A stretch of 64,000 bases of DNA, from positions 4,402,001 to 4,466,000 of the forward strand of contig NZ_JARRAG010000002.1 in the NCBI RefSeq assembly GCF_029589435.1. Direction: 5' to 3'. The position numbers were made by a program, and so were the translations under genes. This document shows, one piece after another, positions 8,658 to 17,390 of this stretch (positions within the stretch are counted from its first letter, which is position 1; every line of letters begins with the position of its first letter). The notes beneath the pieces are model-generated. The model was given only the letters and a program-made list of their open reading frames with translations. It had not been told where the DNA came from and made no database searches. Origin of the DNA: Paludisphaera mucosa. Lineage in GTDB: Bacteria; Planctomycetota; Planctomycetia; Isosphaerales; Isosphaeraceae.

Positions 8658-9890
8658 GTGTATCGCGACGTACTGGCGATCGTGCTGGCGGGCGGGCGGG
8701 GATCGCGGCTGGATCCCCTGACGCGGGACCGCGCCAAGCCGGCCGTCCCCTTCGGGGGCATCTACCGGATCATCGACTTCACGCTCTCCAACTGCATCAA
8801 TTCCGACATCCGGCGCATCCTGGTCCTCACGCAGTACAAGGCCACCAGCCTCAACCGCCACATCGACCAGGGCTGGAACTTCCTCTGCCGCGAGCTGGAC
8901 GAGTACATCGAGGTCATCCCGCCCCAGCAGCGGATCGCCGAGACCTGGTACCAGGGGACGGCCGACGCGATCTATCAGAACGTCTACACGATCGAGAAGG
9001 CCGCGCCCCGCGACACCATCATCCTGGCCGGCGACCACATCTATAAGATGAACTACGCCCGGATGATCGACTTCCACCGCCAGCAGCGCGCCGACCTGAC
9101 AGTCGCCTGCCAGCCCTCGTCGCTGGAGGCGGCGCGCGACTTCGGCGTGATGGGGACCGACGCCGAGGGCCGGATCACCCGCTTCGTCGAGAAGCCGAAG
9201 GACCCGCCGCCCATGCCCGGCCACCCCGACCAGGCGCTGGCCTCGATGGGCATCTACGTCTTCAACACCGACGCCATGTACGAGCTGCTCTTCCAGGACG
9301 CCGCCCGGAAGGAGGCCAGCGACCACGACTTCGGCCGCGACATCATCCCCCGCATGGTCGCCAAGGGGATGCGCGTGTACGCCTACCCGTTCCGCGACGA
9401 GAACCGCAAGACCGCCGCCTACTGGCGCGACGTCGGCACGCTCGACGCCTACTTCCAGACCAGCATGGACCTGATCGCGGTCGACCCGATCCTCAACCTG
9501 TACGACCGCGAATGGCCGATCCACACCTACCAGCCGGCCTCGCCGCCGCCCAAGTTCGTCCACACCGACCCCGACCGCCGGGGCTCGGCGTACAGCTCGA
9601 TCGTCTGCCAGGGGGTGATCGTCTCCGGGGGCCAGGTCTACCGCGGCATCCTCTCGCCCGGCGTCCGGATCCACAGCTATTCGCTGGTCGAGGATTCGAT
9701 CCTCTTCGAGGGCGTCGACGTCGGCCGCCACGCCAAGATCCGCCGCGCCATCGTCGACAAGCACGTCCGCGTGCCCGCCGGCTTCACGATCGGCTGGGAC
9801 CGCCGCCTCGACCTCGAACGCGGCTTCACCATCACCCCCGAGGGCGTCACGGTCGTCTCCAAGGACGAGGACCTCGAACGGTTCGTCTGA
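8658..9890 (+). CDS. glgC: Glucose-1-phosphate adenylyltransferase
   Basis: ADP-glucose pyrophosphorylase, which makes ADP-glucose for glycogen synthesis in the cytoplasm. The GTG at 8658 is preferred: GGAGGGGG lies 3 bases upstream and the protein then opens VYRDVLAIVLAGGRGSRLDP, directly at the nucleotidyltransferase signature, giving 410 residues. An ATG at 8589 would add a 23-residue low-complexity extension. Family motifs are RAKPAVPFGGIYRIIDF, YQGTADAIYQN and AGDHIYKMNY, then a left-handed beta-helix C-terminal domain with SYSLVEDSIL and FEGVDVGRHAKIRRAIVD. No other glg gene is adjacent. The gene converges on the PEP-CTERM gene. Confidence 0.93.
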   Translation: MYRDVLAIVLAGGRGSRLDPLTRDRAKPAVPFGGIYRIIDFTLSNCINSDIRRILVLTQYKATSLNRHIDQGWNFLCRELDEYIEVIPPQQRIAETWYQGTADAIYQNVYTIEKAAPRDTIILAGDHIYKMNYARMIDFHRQQRADLTVACQPSSLEAARDFGVMGTDAEGRITRFVEKPKDPPPMPGHPDQALASMGIYVFNTDAMYELLFQDAARKEASDHDFGRDIIPRMVAKGMRVYAYPFRDENRKTAAYWRDVGTLDAYFQTSMDLIAVDPILNLYDREWPIHTYQPASPPPKFVHTDPDRRGSAYSSIVCQGVIVSGGQVYRGILSPGVRIHSYSLVEDSILFEGVDVGRHAKIRRAIVDKHVRVPAGFTIGWDRRLDLERGFTITPEGVTVVSKDEDLERFV

Positions 9891-9997
9891 GAGGCCGTCG
9901 GCCGGCGCGCGGGGGCGCCGCGACGGGCCTCGCGGCGGTCCGGTCGCGGCGGCTCGTGGGTCTGTTTGGAAGACCATGACGATCGGCGGTCGGCCGA

Positions 9998-10741
9998 TCA
10001 GGCGGGGCGGCGGCCTCGCCGGCGGGCGGCGAAGCCGCAGGCGGCCAGCATGGACGCCCCGGCCATCGCGAGCGACGACGGTTCGGGGACCACGCCGACG
10101 CCGTCGATTCCGGTCCCCGGAGGGGTCTCGAGGGCCTCCGCGCGGATGCTGAAGTTGTCCAGCTCGAGCCGGCTGCCGCCGTTGGGGTTCATGAAGACGA
10201 TCCTGTCGAAGGTCGTCCCATCGGTCCCCGTGAAATCCAGGTACGCGAACTTCTCGCCGTAATCCTGGCCCGAAAAGTCATCGGTCGGGTTCCCCTTGTA
10301 GTGGTAGTCCAGCGCGCCCAGGGCCGTCGTCGGGTTGAAGCTGGCGAGCAGGGTCGAGCCCGAGTAGATCGCGAATGCGTTGGTGGGGTCGGCGGCCGAC
10401 CACCAGAAGCCGAAGAACGACTGGGCCGTGTTGAACGTCAGGGTGGTGGGCGCGTCCCCGGCGACCGCCAGGTACTTGCCGACGCCCCCGGCGCCGCCGT
10501 ACTGGTCGGCGGTCCTCACGAACATGCTGTCCGAGGTGATCGTGCCGACGGCCGTCGTCAACGACGACTGCCAGCCGGTCTCGAAGCCGTCGAAATCCTC
10601 GGTCGTCACGTCGGCGACCGACGTCTGCTGCGCCTTGGGCGGCTCGACGCTGAGGACCAGATCCGCATACGCCGTCCCCGTCCCGAGGCCCAGCACCACC
10701 GACGCAATCCCAAGTTGCATGCGCAGGGAAGCCATTCGCAT
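9998..10741 (-). CDS. PEP-CTERM sorting domain protein, exported
   Basis: 247 residues from the ATG at 10741 (an in-frame TTG lies just upstream; a GAAGGA site is ~8 bases away). The signal peptide is GIASVVLGLGTGTAYA. The middle is beta-rich and resembles secreted carbohydrate-binding or extracellular-matrix proteins (FFGFWWSAADPTNAFAIY, RIVFMNPNGGSRLELDNFSI). The C-terminus is a textbook PEP-CTERM signal: VPEPSSLAMAG, a hydrophobic stretch, then RRRGRR. An exosortase elsewhere would cleave and anchor it. A short palindrome (9981-9999) sits on the stop codon. The biological role is unknown. Confidence 0.88.
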   Translation of the reverse strand: MRMASLRMQLGIASVVLGLGTGTAYADLVLSVEPPKAQQTSVADVTTEDFDGFETGWQSSLTTAVGTITSDSMFVRTADQYGGAGGVGKYLAVAGDAPTTLTFNTAQSFFGFWWSAADPTNAFAIYSGSTLLASFNPTTALGALDYHYKGNPTDDFSGQDYGEKFAYLDFTGTDGTTFDRIVFMNPNGGSRLELDNFSIRAEALETPPGTGIDGVGVVPEPSSLAMAGASMLAACGFAARRRGRRPA

Positions 10742-10991
10742 CAAGCCAATCCTTCTTTCTTAATCGGTGAATCCACGGGGCGGCGGGCCGCGCGACGCGG
10801 ACGGGGCCGGGGACGATCGAGAGGGTGCAGAAACGTCGATCGAACCCGGCCGATCGCGTCGGGGCGTTGCGGCGCCTTCGCCGCCGGCTTTTGCAAGTCG
10901 CCACATGAGAAGGACTAGGTCGCGGGGTGCCCGACATGTCGGGGCGTCGCGATTTATCCACTCCGCATCCGCCCGAGGCCGCCTCCGGGCC

Positions 10992-12338
10992 TCACTCGGT
11001 CGCGGCGCGGATCAGGGCGACGGCGGCCTCGGCGAGCAGGCGGCCGGCCTCGGGGGCCATGAGGCTGGGGGGACCGAAGGTGCACTCGTAGCCGCCCCGC
11101 GCGAAGGCCTCTTCGTGGGGGAGGTAGCCGAGCATCCCGTTCGCATAGCAGACGACGAAGGTCCGCACCGGCCGCGACCCTTCCTTGATCGCCAGGCCGT
11201 GGCGGGTGAACGACTCGCTCGGCTGGGCGGCGAACGCGGCTTCGCCGACGCGGAAGACCTGCACCTCGGCCTCGACGCTCCCTTTCGCCTTCATCATGGC
11301 GAGCAGGCCGGGGATCTTGCGGTCGTAGTAGCCCGGTTCGCCGAATCGCTGCGCGCCGCGGGCCGTCCCCTTCACGTCGTCGTCGGTGACCCGGCGATAG
11401 GGGATCGCCACCCGGGTCGTCGCGGCCGAGAGCGTCGCGGGCGTCGTCCACTTCGGCGATTCGAGGGCCCTGGCGACGTCGGCGGCGAGCATGCGGCCGA
11501 TCTCCTCCATCGTCTTGTCGGGCCTGCCGCGGGGGTCGTCGTAGGCGACGTCGCCGGCCGCCCCCTGGAGGAAGAGCGTGATCGGGAAGCCGCGGGTCCT
11601 GAGTTCGCGGGCGAGCACGCCGGGGTATCCCGCGCTGAAGAAACGTTCGCCGCCGTGGTGGGTCGGGTGGCAGGCGAAGTTCACGAGGACGCCCTTGATC
11701 TTCCCCGCGCGGCCGCGGACCGCGAGGACGCCGACCTCGGGGTCGATGGGGCTCTCGTGGGCGAGGGCGTCGGGGTCGCGGAACGAGCCGTGGGTGCGCG
11801 CGGTCCCGTCGCGCATGACGACGCGGCGGTTGTAGGCGACGTCCCACTCGACCGCCTTGCCGACGGCGATCTCGGCGTCCTCGCGGTCGGCGAGCGCCCT
11901 GGCGACGGCCTCGGCCGCGGCGGCGACCATGCGGGCGATGTAGTTCTCGTCGCGGGGCAGGGCCTCGTCGATCATCGCCGGCCCGGCGTGGTTGTGCGTC
12001 GCCGCGACCATCACCCGCGAGCCCGGGATCCGATGCTGCGTCTCGACGGCCCCCCGGATCGCCGCCGTATCCTTCTCGCCGACGAGCGCCACGTCGAGCT
12101 GGACGATCGCCAGCGGGCGTTCGTCGCCCACGCCGTCGCGATCGAGCTGGAAGACGACCGCCCGCGCGAAGATCGGGTCGAGCGCCCCCTCGCCCGTGAG
12201 CTTCGTGTTCCACCCCTGCCGCGGCGTCCCGTCCGGCGGCGTGACGTCCACCTCGCCGAACCCGGCGCGGAGGGTCTGGGCGGGCAGGGGAGACGTCGAC
12301 GCGACCAGGAGGGCCGCCAGGAGCCAGGACCGACGCAT
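10992..12338 (-). CDS. Neutral/alkaline ceramidase-like protein, exported
   Basis: 448 residues from the ATG at 12338, which has GGAGG ~10 bases upstream. Signal peptide: SWLLAALLVASTSPLPA. The mature protein opens LRAGFGEVDVTPPDG, the usual start of neutral/alkaline non-lysosomal ceramidase-type domains (PF04734 superfamily). ATHNHAGP and NFACHPTHHGG carry the His residues expected to bind zinc, and FLQGAAGDVAYDDPRG is the conserved active-site glycine-rich block. Planctomycetes carry many such proteins on sulfatase-rich chromosomes, and their true substrate is often unknown, so ceramide is not assured. A paralogue lies at 61.3-62.7 kb. Confidence 0.85.
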   Translation of the reverse strand: MRRSWLLAALLVASTSPLPAQTLRAGFGEVDVTPPDGTPRQGWNTKLTGEGALDPIFARAVVFQLDRDGVGDERPLAIVQLDVALVGEKDTAAIRGAVETQHRIPGSRVMVAATHNHAGPAMIDEALPRDENYIARMVAAAAEAVARALADREDAEIAVGKAVEWDVAYNRRVVMRDGTARTHGSFRDPDALAHESPIDPEVGVLAVRGRAGKIKGVLVNFACHPTHHGGERFFSAGYPGVLARELRTRGFPITLFLQGAAGDVAYDDPRGRPDKTMEEIGRMLAADVARALESPKWTTPATLSAATTRVAIPYRRVTDDDVKGTARGAQRFGEPGYYDRKIPGLLAMMKAKGSVEAEVQVFRVGEAAFAAQPSESFTRHGLAIKEGSRPVRTFVVCYANGMLGYLPHEEAFARGGYECTFGPPSLMAPEAGRLLAEAAVALIRAATE

Positions 12339-12506
12339 GGAACAAACCTCCGAGAACCAGCCCGCACGATCCGGGGGGGAAGCGGGCTCCAGGCTACCCG
12401 GGCCGCGGGGTCCGGACAATCGGCCGGCCGCCGGTCGAACTTGACGCGAGGGGAAGGGTTTCTATGCTCGGCCTCGGGATCCGACCGACGCGGGGGAGGG
12501 CTGGGC

Positions 12507-12698
12507 ATGAGACGTCTCGCCGGGTTGCTCGTCGCGATACTGTTCCTCGCAGGCTGCGCCACAACGCAACACACGGACGTCGGCGAGGAGAACGGGCTCG
12601 TCGACTTCCTGCGCGGCCCGCTGGGTGGCGCGCACTGGGGGCCCTGGACTCCCGAGTTCGCGCCCGATTCCACGACCATGTCGAGCCGACGTCGCTGA
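12507..12698 (+). CDS. Very small lipoprotein
   Basis: 63 residues from the ATG at 12507, preceded by GGGGAGGG. It opens with a short lipoprotein signal MRRLAGLLVAILFLAGC; the Cys in LAGC (residue 17) would be lipidated. The remaining 46 residues are Gly/Pro/Trp-rich (GLVDFLRGPLGGAHWG) with no known domain. It lies between the divergent ceramidase-like gene and asnB, 78 bases before the latter. Expression is plausible from the site and signal alone. Confidence 0.65.
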   Translation: MRRLAGLLVAILFLAGCATTQHTDVGEENGLVDFLRGPLGGAHWGPWTPEFAPDSTTMSSRRR

Positions 12699-12776
12699 CC
12701 CGGCCTCCGCCTGCTATCCTGGATTTCGGCCGTCCGATCGAGCGGCGCGGGTGGGATCTGGCGAAAGGCGCGGGCC

Positions 12777-14690
12777 ATGTGCGGCATCTGCGGGGCGGTC
12801 TGGGGCGATCCGAGCAAGGCGCTGGGCGAGGACCGCCTGCAGGCGATGATGGACCGGATCGTCCATCGCGGGCCCGACGATTCCGGCGTCTATCGCGACG
12901 GGCACGCCGCGCTGGGGTTCCGTCGCCTGGCGATCGTCGACCTGCCGGGGGGGCATCAGCCGCTCTCGAACGAGGACGGCACGATCTGGACCGTCTTCAA
13001 CGGCGAGATCTACAACTTCCCCGCGCTCCGGCGCCGGCTGGAGGCGAAGGGCCACGTCCTGCGCTCGACCGGCGACACCGAGGTCCTCGTGCACCTCTAC
13101 GAGGACGAAGGTCCGAGGATGTTCGAGCTGCTGCGGGGCATGTTCGCGCTGGCGATCTGGGACGCCCCCCGCCGCACGCTGGTCCTGGGCCGCGACCGGA
13201 TGGGCCAGAAGCCGCTGCTCTACCGCGAGCACGACGGCCGGCTGGCCTTCGCCAGCGAGCTGAAGGCGCTGACGGTGCTGCCCGAGGCCGACGTCCCCCG
13301 CCGCATCGACCCGGCGGCGCTCGATCAATTCCTCACATTTGGATACGTCCCGCAGCCCCGGACGATCCTCGAAGGCGTACGCAAGCTCCCGCCGGCGCAC
13401 TACGCGGTCTGGCATGACGGAAAGCTGCGCGTCGAGCGCTACTGGAGCCCGGACTGGAACGCCGAACGCCGGCGGCCGTTCGAGGAGGACGCCGAGGAGC
13501 TGCGCGCGACGCTCGACGACGCGGTCCGCGAGCAGATGATCGCCGACGTGCCCCTGGGCGCGTTCCTCTCGGGGGGCGTCGACTCGACCATCATCGTCGG
13601 CCTGATGCAGCGGGCGTCGACGCGGCCGGTGAAGACGTTCGCCATCGGCTTCCCCGACGCCGCCTACGACGAGACGGCCTTCGCCGCCGCCGCCGCGAAG
13701 GCGCTCGGGACCGACCACCACACGTTCATCGTCGAGCCCAAAGCCTGGGAGACCCTGCCGGCGCTCGCCCGCCAGTTCGACGAGCCGTTCGCCGACAGCT
13801 CGGCCCTGCCGACCTGGCACGTCGCCCGCGAGACCCGCCGCGAGGTCACCGTGGCGCTCACCGGCGACGCCGGCGACGAGCTGTTCGGCGGCTACGACCG
13901 CTATCGCGCGCTCGCCCTGACCGAACTCTACCAGCGCATCCCCGCCGGGCCCCGCCGGCTCCTGGGCGGGACGATGAGGAGGCTGGTGCCGCGGACGGGC
14001 AAGGCGAAGTCGCGGCTGCGCGCCCTGGAACGGCTCGCCGAGCGGATCGACGAGCCCGCGTCGGACCGCTACCTCGGCTGGATGGCGACGTTCGACGAGG
14101 ACCAGGCGATGGGCCTCTACACGAACGACCTGATCGACCGGTTCCAGCCCTCCGCGGAGGCGACCGACCCGGCCGCCGTGCTCGCCCGCGCCATGGGCGA
14201 GGCGGGCGGGCGCGACGTGGTGACGCGCGCGATGGTCTCGGACCTGCTCACCTACCTGCCCGGCGACCTGCTGTACAAGGTCGACATGGCGAGCATGGCC
14301 CACAGCCTGGAGTGTCGGGGGCCGTTCCTGGACCATCGGGTCGTCGAGCTGGCGGCGGCGATGCCGCTCGACCGCAAGCTGCGGCTGCGCCCGGGGCGGT
14401 CCAAGGTCGTGCTCAAGCGGGCCTTCGCCGACCTCATCCCCGAATCCATCCGGAAGCGCCCCAAGATGGGCTTCGGCGTCCCGGTCGGCCGCTGGTTCCG
14501 CCACGAGCTGAAGGCCGAGCTGACCGAGATCCTCCTCGACCCCGCCACCCTCGGCCGCGGCCTCTTCCGGCCCGAGCGGATCCGCGAGCTGGTCGACGAG
14601 CACGTCTCCGGCCGCCGCGAGCACGGCCACCGCCTCTGGGCGCTGCTGATGCTCGAACTCTGGATGCGGAACTACCTCGACGCGTCGTGA
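12777..14690 (+). CDS. asnB: Asparagine synthase (glutamine-hydrolysing)
   Basis: 637-residue class-II glutamine amidotransferase/ATP-pyrophosphatase that converts aspartate, glutamine and ATP to asparagine. The catalytic Cys2 sits in MCGICGAVWG. RIVHRGPDDSG, FNGEIYNFPALR and STGDTEVLVHLYE build the glutaminase site. The synthetase domain begins ~residue 230, with the P-loop GAFLSGGVDST and the TGDAGDELFGGYDRY block. MASMAHSLECRGPFLDH and RKRPKMGFGVPVG complete the match. Planctomycete homologues often sit in exopolysaccharide clusters. The glycosyltransferase gene on the other strand overlaps the last 19 bases, which fits that context weakly. Confidence 0.94.
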   Translation: MCGICGAVWGDPSKALGEDRLQAMMDRIVHRGPDDSGVYRDGHAALGFRRLAIVDLPGGHQPLSNEDGTIWTVFNGEIYNFPALRRRLEAKGHVLRSTGDTEVLVHLYEDEGPRMFELLRGMFALAIWDAPRRTLVLGRDRMGQKPLLYREHDGRLAFASELKALTVLPEADVPRRIDPAALDQFLTFGYVPQPRTILEGVRKLPPAHYAVWHDGKLRVERYWSPDWNAERRRPFEEDAEELRATLDDAVREQMIADVPLGAFLSGGVDSTIIVGLMQRASTRPVKTFAIGFPDAAYDETAFAAAAAKALGTDHHTFIVEPKAWETLPALARQFDEPFADSSALPTWHVARETRREVTVALTGDAGDELFGGYDRYRALALTELYQRIPAGPRRLLGGTMRRLVPRTGKAKSRLRALERLAERIDEPASDRYLGWMATFDEDQAMGLYTNDLIDRFQPSAEATDPAAVLARAMGEAGGRDVVTRAMVSDLLTYLPGDLLYKVDMASMAHSLECRGPFLDHRVVELAAAMPLDRKLRLRPGRSKVVLKRAFADLIPESIRKRPKMGFGVPVGRWFRHELKAELTEILLDPATLGRGLFRPERIRELVDEHVSGRREHGHRLWALLMLELWMRNYLDAS

Positions 14691-16213
14691 GCGTACGCGG
14701 CCCTGACCAGCGGGGCGAGCCTCGCGACGGTCAGCCTGCCGAGGTCGACGACCGGTCGCACGCCCGCCGTCGCCGAGGCCGGCTCGGGGACGGCGCGGGA
14801 TTTGTCGATCAGGGCGTCGCGGAACAGCCAGTAGTCGCCCGCGCGGTCCAGCGTGCCGGCGGCGAGCCGGTCCAGGTAGACCTGGAGCGAGATCACCGGC
14901 ACCCGCTCGGGAAGGTAGTAAGCGACGGTCTGGAAATACATGTTCGGCTCACGCGCGTCGAGGACGACGACCGGGTTCCGCGCCGACCGGAGCATCTCGC
15001 GAGTCGCCTCGCGCCACGCGGGCTTCCTCTGCTCGTCGTAGACCCCGGACTTGAGCGAAGGCAGCGTGAACCCGAGCACCAGGGCCGTCGCCAGGCCGCC
15101 GACGGCCAGGGGGCGGAACCTCGCGGCGCCCGCGACCAGCAGGATCGCCCCGGGCATCAGGAAGAGATGATATCGTAGGGGCCCCAGGATGGGATGGCGG
15201 AGCCACGTATACGCGGTCATCAGGCCGATCGGCGAGGCGACCCACGCGCACAGCATGAGGCCGGTGCGCAGCCGCTCCTCGCCGGACGTCCCGTCGCCCG
15301 TGGTCGCGCCCGCAGGTCGACGCCGGTCCGGGACGAGCCAGGCCAGCGCGACCACTCCGAGCACCGGGGGCAGCCATCCGACGGGCCAGCCGAGGCCGTA
15401 GGCCACCCAGTTGAGCCAGGCCGTGCCCAGGCCTCCGGCCGTCTTCGGGTCGGGCGGATGGTCGAGGTAGCGGCCGACCCAGGGCAGGATCGCCGCGAAC
15501 GCCAGCGCCTGGATGGCCAGCCACCGCGAGGGCCGCAGCATCGACCGCCGGGCGTCGATCCCGTAAGCCGCGGCCAGCGCCACGATCATCAGCCCGCCCA
15601 GCGGGTGCGTGTAGGCCAATCCCACGAGGCAGAGCCCGAAGGCCAGCTCCCGGCCCCGGCTCCGACCGCGACGGAACGAGAAGAGCAGGGCCCACGACGC
15701 GGTCGTCCAGAAGGCCAGCAGGCTGTACATCCGGGTTTCCATCGCGTAGGCCAGGTCGAGCGGGCAGACGGCGAGCAGGGCCGTCGCCGTCAACGTGGCG
15801 GCCCGCGATCGGAACGCCTGCCAGGCGGCGGCCGCAAAGGCGCCCAACCCCAGGACGCTGATCGCGGCGGAGAGGCCCCGGGCGGCCGCCTCCGAGGTCC
15901 CCCAAACGGCGGTCCAGTACCTCAGGAGCAGCGGATGCAACGGCGCAGCGACCATGTCGAGCCGGGCCAGCCGCTCCGCGAACTCGCCCAGGGTCGGCGC
16001 CCCGGCGACGCGCATCGCGACGACCTCGTCGAACCAGAAGCTATGAATCCCGAGCGCGCCGAATCTCAGGGCCGCGCCGAGAATCAAAATGACCCCCAGG
16101 GAGATCCCGAACGTCCGCCGCATCCAGGGGCCTGACCCCGTAGGCGGGATCGACGCGTCATCCCCAGAGGGCGAGGGACGGCCGTCATCGGGCTTTCGTT
16201 CGCGGCCCGGCAT
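14672..16213 (-). CDS. Polytopic glycosyltransferase, GT39/ArnT-like
   Basis: 513 residues from the ATG at 16213. About a dozen hydrophobic segments follow a cytoplasmic tail. The first loop has FGIHSFW-type spacing ending FWFDEVV, the acidic motif of GT39/ArnT/PMT-like integral membrane sugar transferases using lipid-linked donors. ETRMYSLLAFW and THPLGGL are also common in this group. The C-terminal ~120 residues form a soluble extracytoplasmic domain (DAREPNMYFQTVAYYLPE). It overlaps asnB by 19 bases tail to tail. Acceptor and sugar are not predictable. Confidence 0.82.
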   Translation of the reverse strand: MPGRERKPDDGRPSPSGDDASIPPTGSGPWMRRTFGISLGVILILGAALRFGALGIHSFWFDEVVAMRVAGAPTLGEFAERLARLDMVAAPLHPLLLRYWTAVWGTSEAAARGLSAAISVLGLGAFAAAAWQAFRSRAATLTATALLAVCPLDLAYAMETRMYSLLAFWTTASWALLFSFRRGRSRGRELAFGLCLVGLAYTHPLGGLMIVALAAAYGIDARRSMLRPSRWLAIQALAFAAILPWVGRYLDHPPDPKTAGGLGTAWLNWVAYGLGWPVGWLPPVLGVVALAWLVPDRRRPAGATTGDGTSGEERLRTGLMLCAWVASPIGLMTAYTWLRHPILGPLRYHLFLMPGAILLVAGAARFRPLAVGGLATALVLGFTLPSLKSGVYDEQRKPAWREATREMLRSARNPVVVLDAREPNMYFQTVAYYLPERVPVISLQVYLDRLAAGTLDRAGDYWLFRDALIDKSRAVPEPASATAGVRPVVDLGRLTVARLAPLVRAAYAHDASR

Positions 16214-16391
16214 GTCGATCTCGCCTTGAAAGATACGAAAGGTCCCCCGGACGACGCCTTCACCGATCCTCAAGATCGGACGAATCGGCAATTTCCCTCT
16301 AACAAATCGTCCGCACTCGTCGTCTATGGTATTGAGAACCACGCTCCTGCGAATCCGCCGAGACCGCCTCTCTCCGAAAGGCTCGAAGCCG

Positions 16392-17378
16392 ATGCGAGCA
16401 CTGACGACCACCCTGCTGACGCTGGCGTACCTGCCGCTCACCGGATGCGGCGAGGGGATCGTGGCGACGACCGCCTCGAGAACCTTCGCGGCCCCGAAGA
16501 GCGCCATGGTCGCCGCAAGGTCCCCGGCGTTGGCCGATTCAAGCCCGGCCCCCGCGGCCGGCCCCGCCATGATGGGCGGAATGATGGGGATGGCCGGCCA
16601 GGCCCAGGCGAAGTCCGAGGCCGCCCCGCCGACCGCGGCGGCGCCGGCGGGAGTGACGCGGAAGGTGATCTACGACGCGACGCTCGACCTGGCCGTCGAC
16701 AAGGTCGACCCCGTGGCCTCGAAGGTCGTCGCGCTCGTCGGGTCGTCGGGCGGCTACATCGCCGAGGAGAACATGTCCGGCTCGCCGGGCGCCAATCGGG
16801 CGCTCTTCTGGCGGCTGCGCATCCCCGTGGACCGCTTCGACGGCTTCGTCGAGGCCGTCAAGGCCCTGGGCGAGCTGGAGCAGTTCAACCGCAAGTCGCA
16901 GGACGTGACCGCCGAGTTCTACGACATCGAGGCCCACGTCAAGAACAAGAAGGTGCAGGAGCTGACGCTCCAGAAGATCCTGGAGGAGCGATCGGGCCAG
17001 CTCGAAGAGGTGCTGAAGGTCGAGGTCGAGCTGTCCCGCGTGCGGGGCGAGATCGAGCAGCTCCAGGGCCGCATGCGGGTGCTGGAGGCCCTCTCGTCGC
17101 TGGCCACGCTGACGCTCACGCTCCGCGAGCGCGACCGCTTCGAGCCCCCCGCGCCGGTCGTCGCCGACTTCCCGACCCAGGTCGCCCGCACCTGGCACGC
17201 CTCGATCACGCAGCTCGTCGACGTGGGCAAGGGCCTGATCCTGTTCGCGGTGGCCAACGCGGTCTGGGCCCCGTTCTGGATCGTGGGGCTCCTCGTCGCC
17301 TGGATCGGCGTGCGGCGGCTGATCGCCCGGCTCCGGCCGCTCCTCGTCCCCGCCCGGCCCGTCCCCCCGAGCGTCTGA
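16392..17378 (+). CDS. DUF4349 lipoprotein with coiled coil and C-terminal membrane segment
   Basis: 328 residues from the ATG at 16392, chosen because a lipoprotein signal follows directly (LLTLAYLPLTGC, lipobox LTGC). A Met/Gly/Ala-rich linker precedes the DUF4349 region: VTRKVIYDATLDLAVDKVD, GGYIAEENMSG and WRLRIPVDRFDGFVEAV. A coiled coil (residues ~190-260, ELTLQKILEERSGQLEEVL) leads to LATLTLTLRER and one strong transmembrane helix near the C-terminus. Such proteins are thought to be envelope-associated, with no proven activity. The stop is 7 bases from the stop of the convergent porin gene. Confidence 0.85.
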   Translation: MRALTTTLLTLAYLPLTGCGEGIVATTASRTFAAPKSAMVAARSPALADSSPAPAAGPAMMGGMMGMAGQAQAKSEAAPPTAAAPAGVTRKVIYDATLDLAVDKVDPVASKVVALVGSSGGYIAEENMSGSPGANRALFWRLRIPVDRFDGFVEAVKALGELEQFNRKSQDVTAEFYDIEAHVKNKKVQELTLQKILEERSGQLEEVLKVEVELSRVRGEIEQLQGRMRVLEALSSLATLTLTLRERDRFEPPAPVVADFPTQVARTWHASITQLVDVGKGLILFAVANAVWAPFWIVGLLVAWIGVRRLIARLRPLLVPARPVPPSV

Positions 17379-17390
17379 CCGGGGCTCAGA
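17374..17390. terminator. Small hairpin joining two convergent stop codons
   Basis: A 5-bp stem (17374-17378 with 17386-17390) with a 7-base loop includes the TGA of the DUF4349 gene and the complementary TGA of the porin gene. On its own it is too short to be a strong terminator. Confidence 0.3.

Noticed and set aside
8361-9977. Long N-terminal extension of the phosphatase frame across glgC
   Set aside because: The frame is open only because it is antisense to glgC. The signal peptide at the ATG at 8360 marks the true start.
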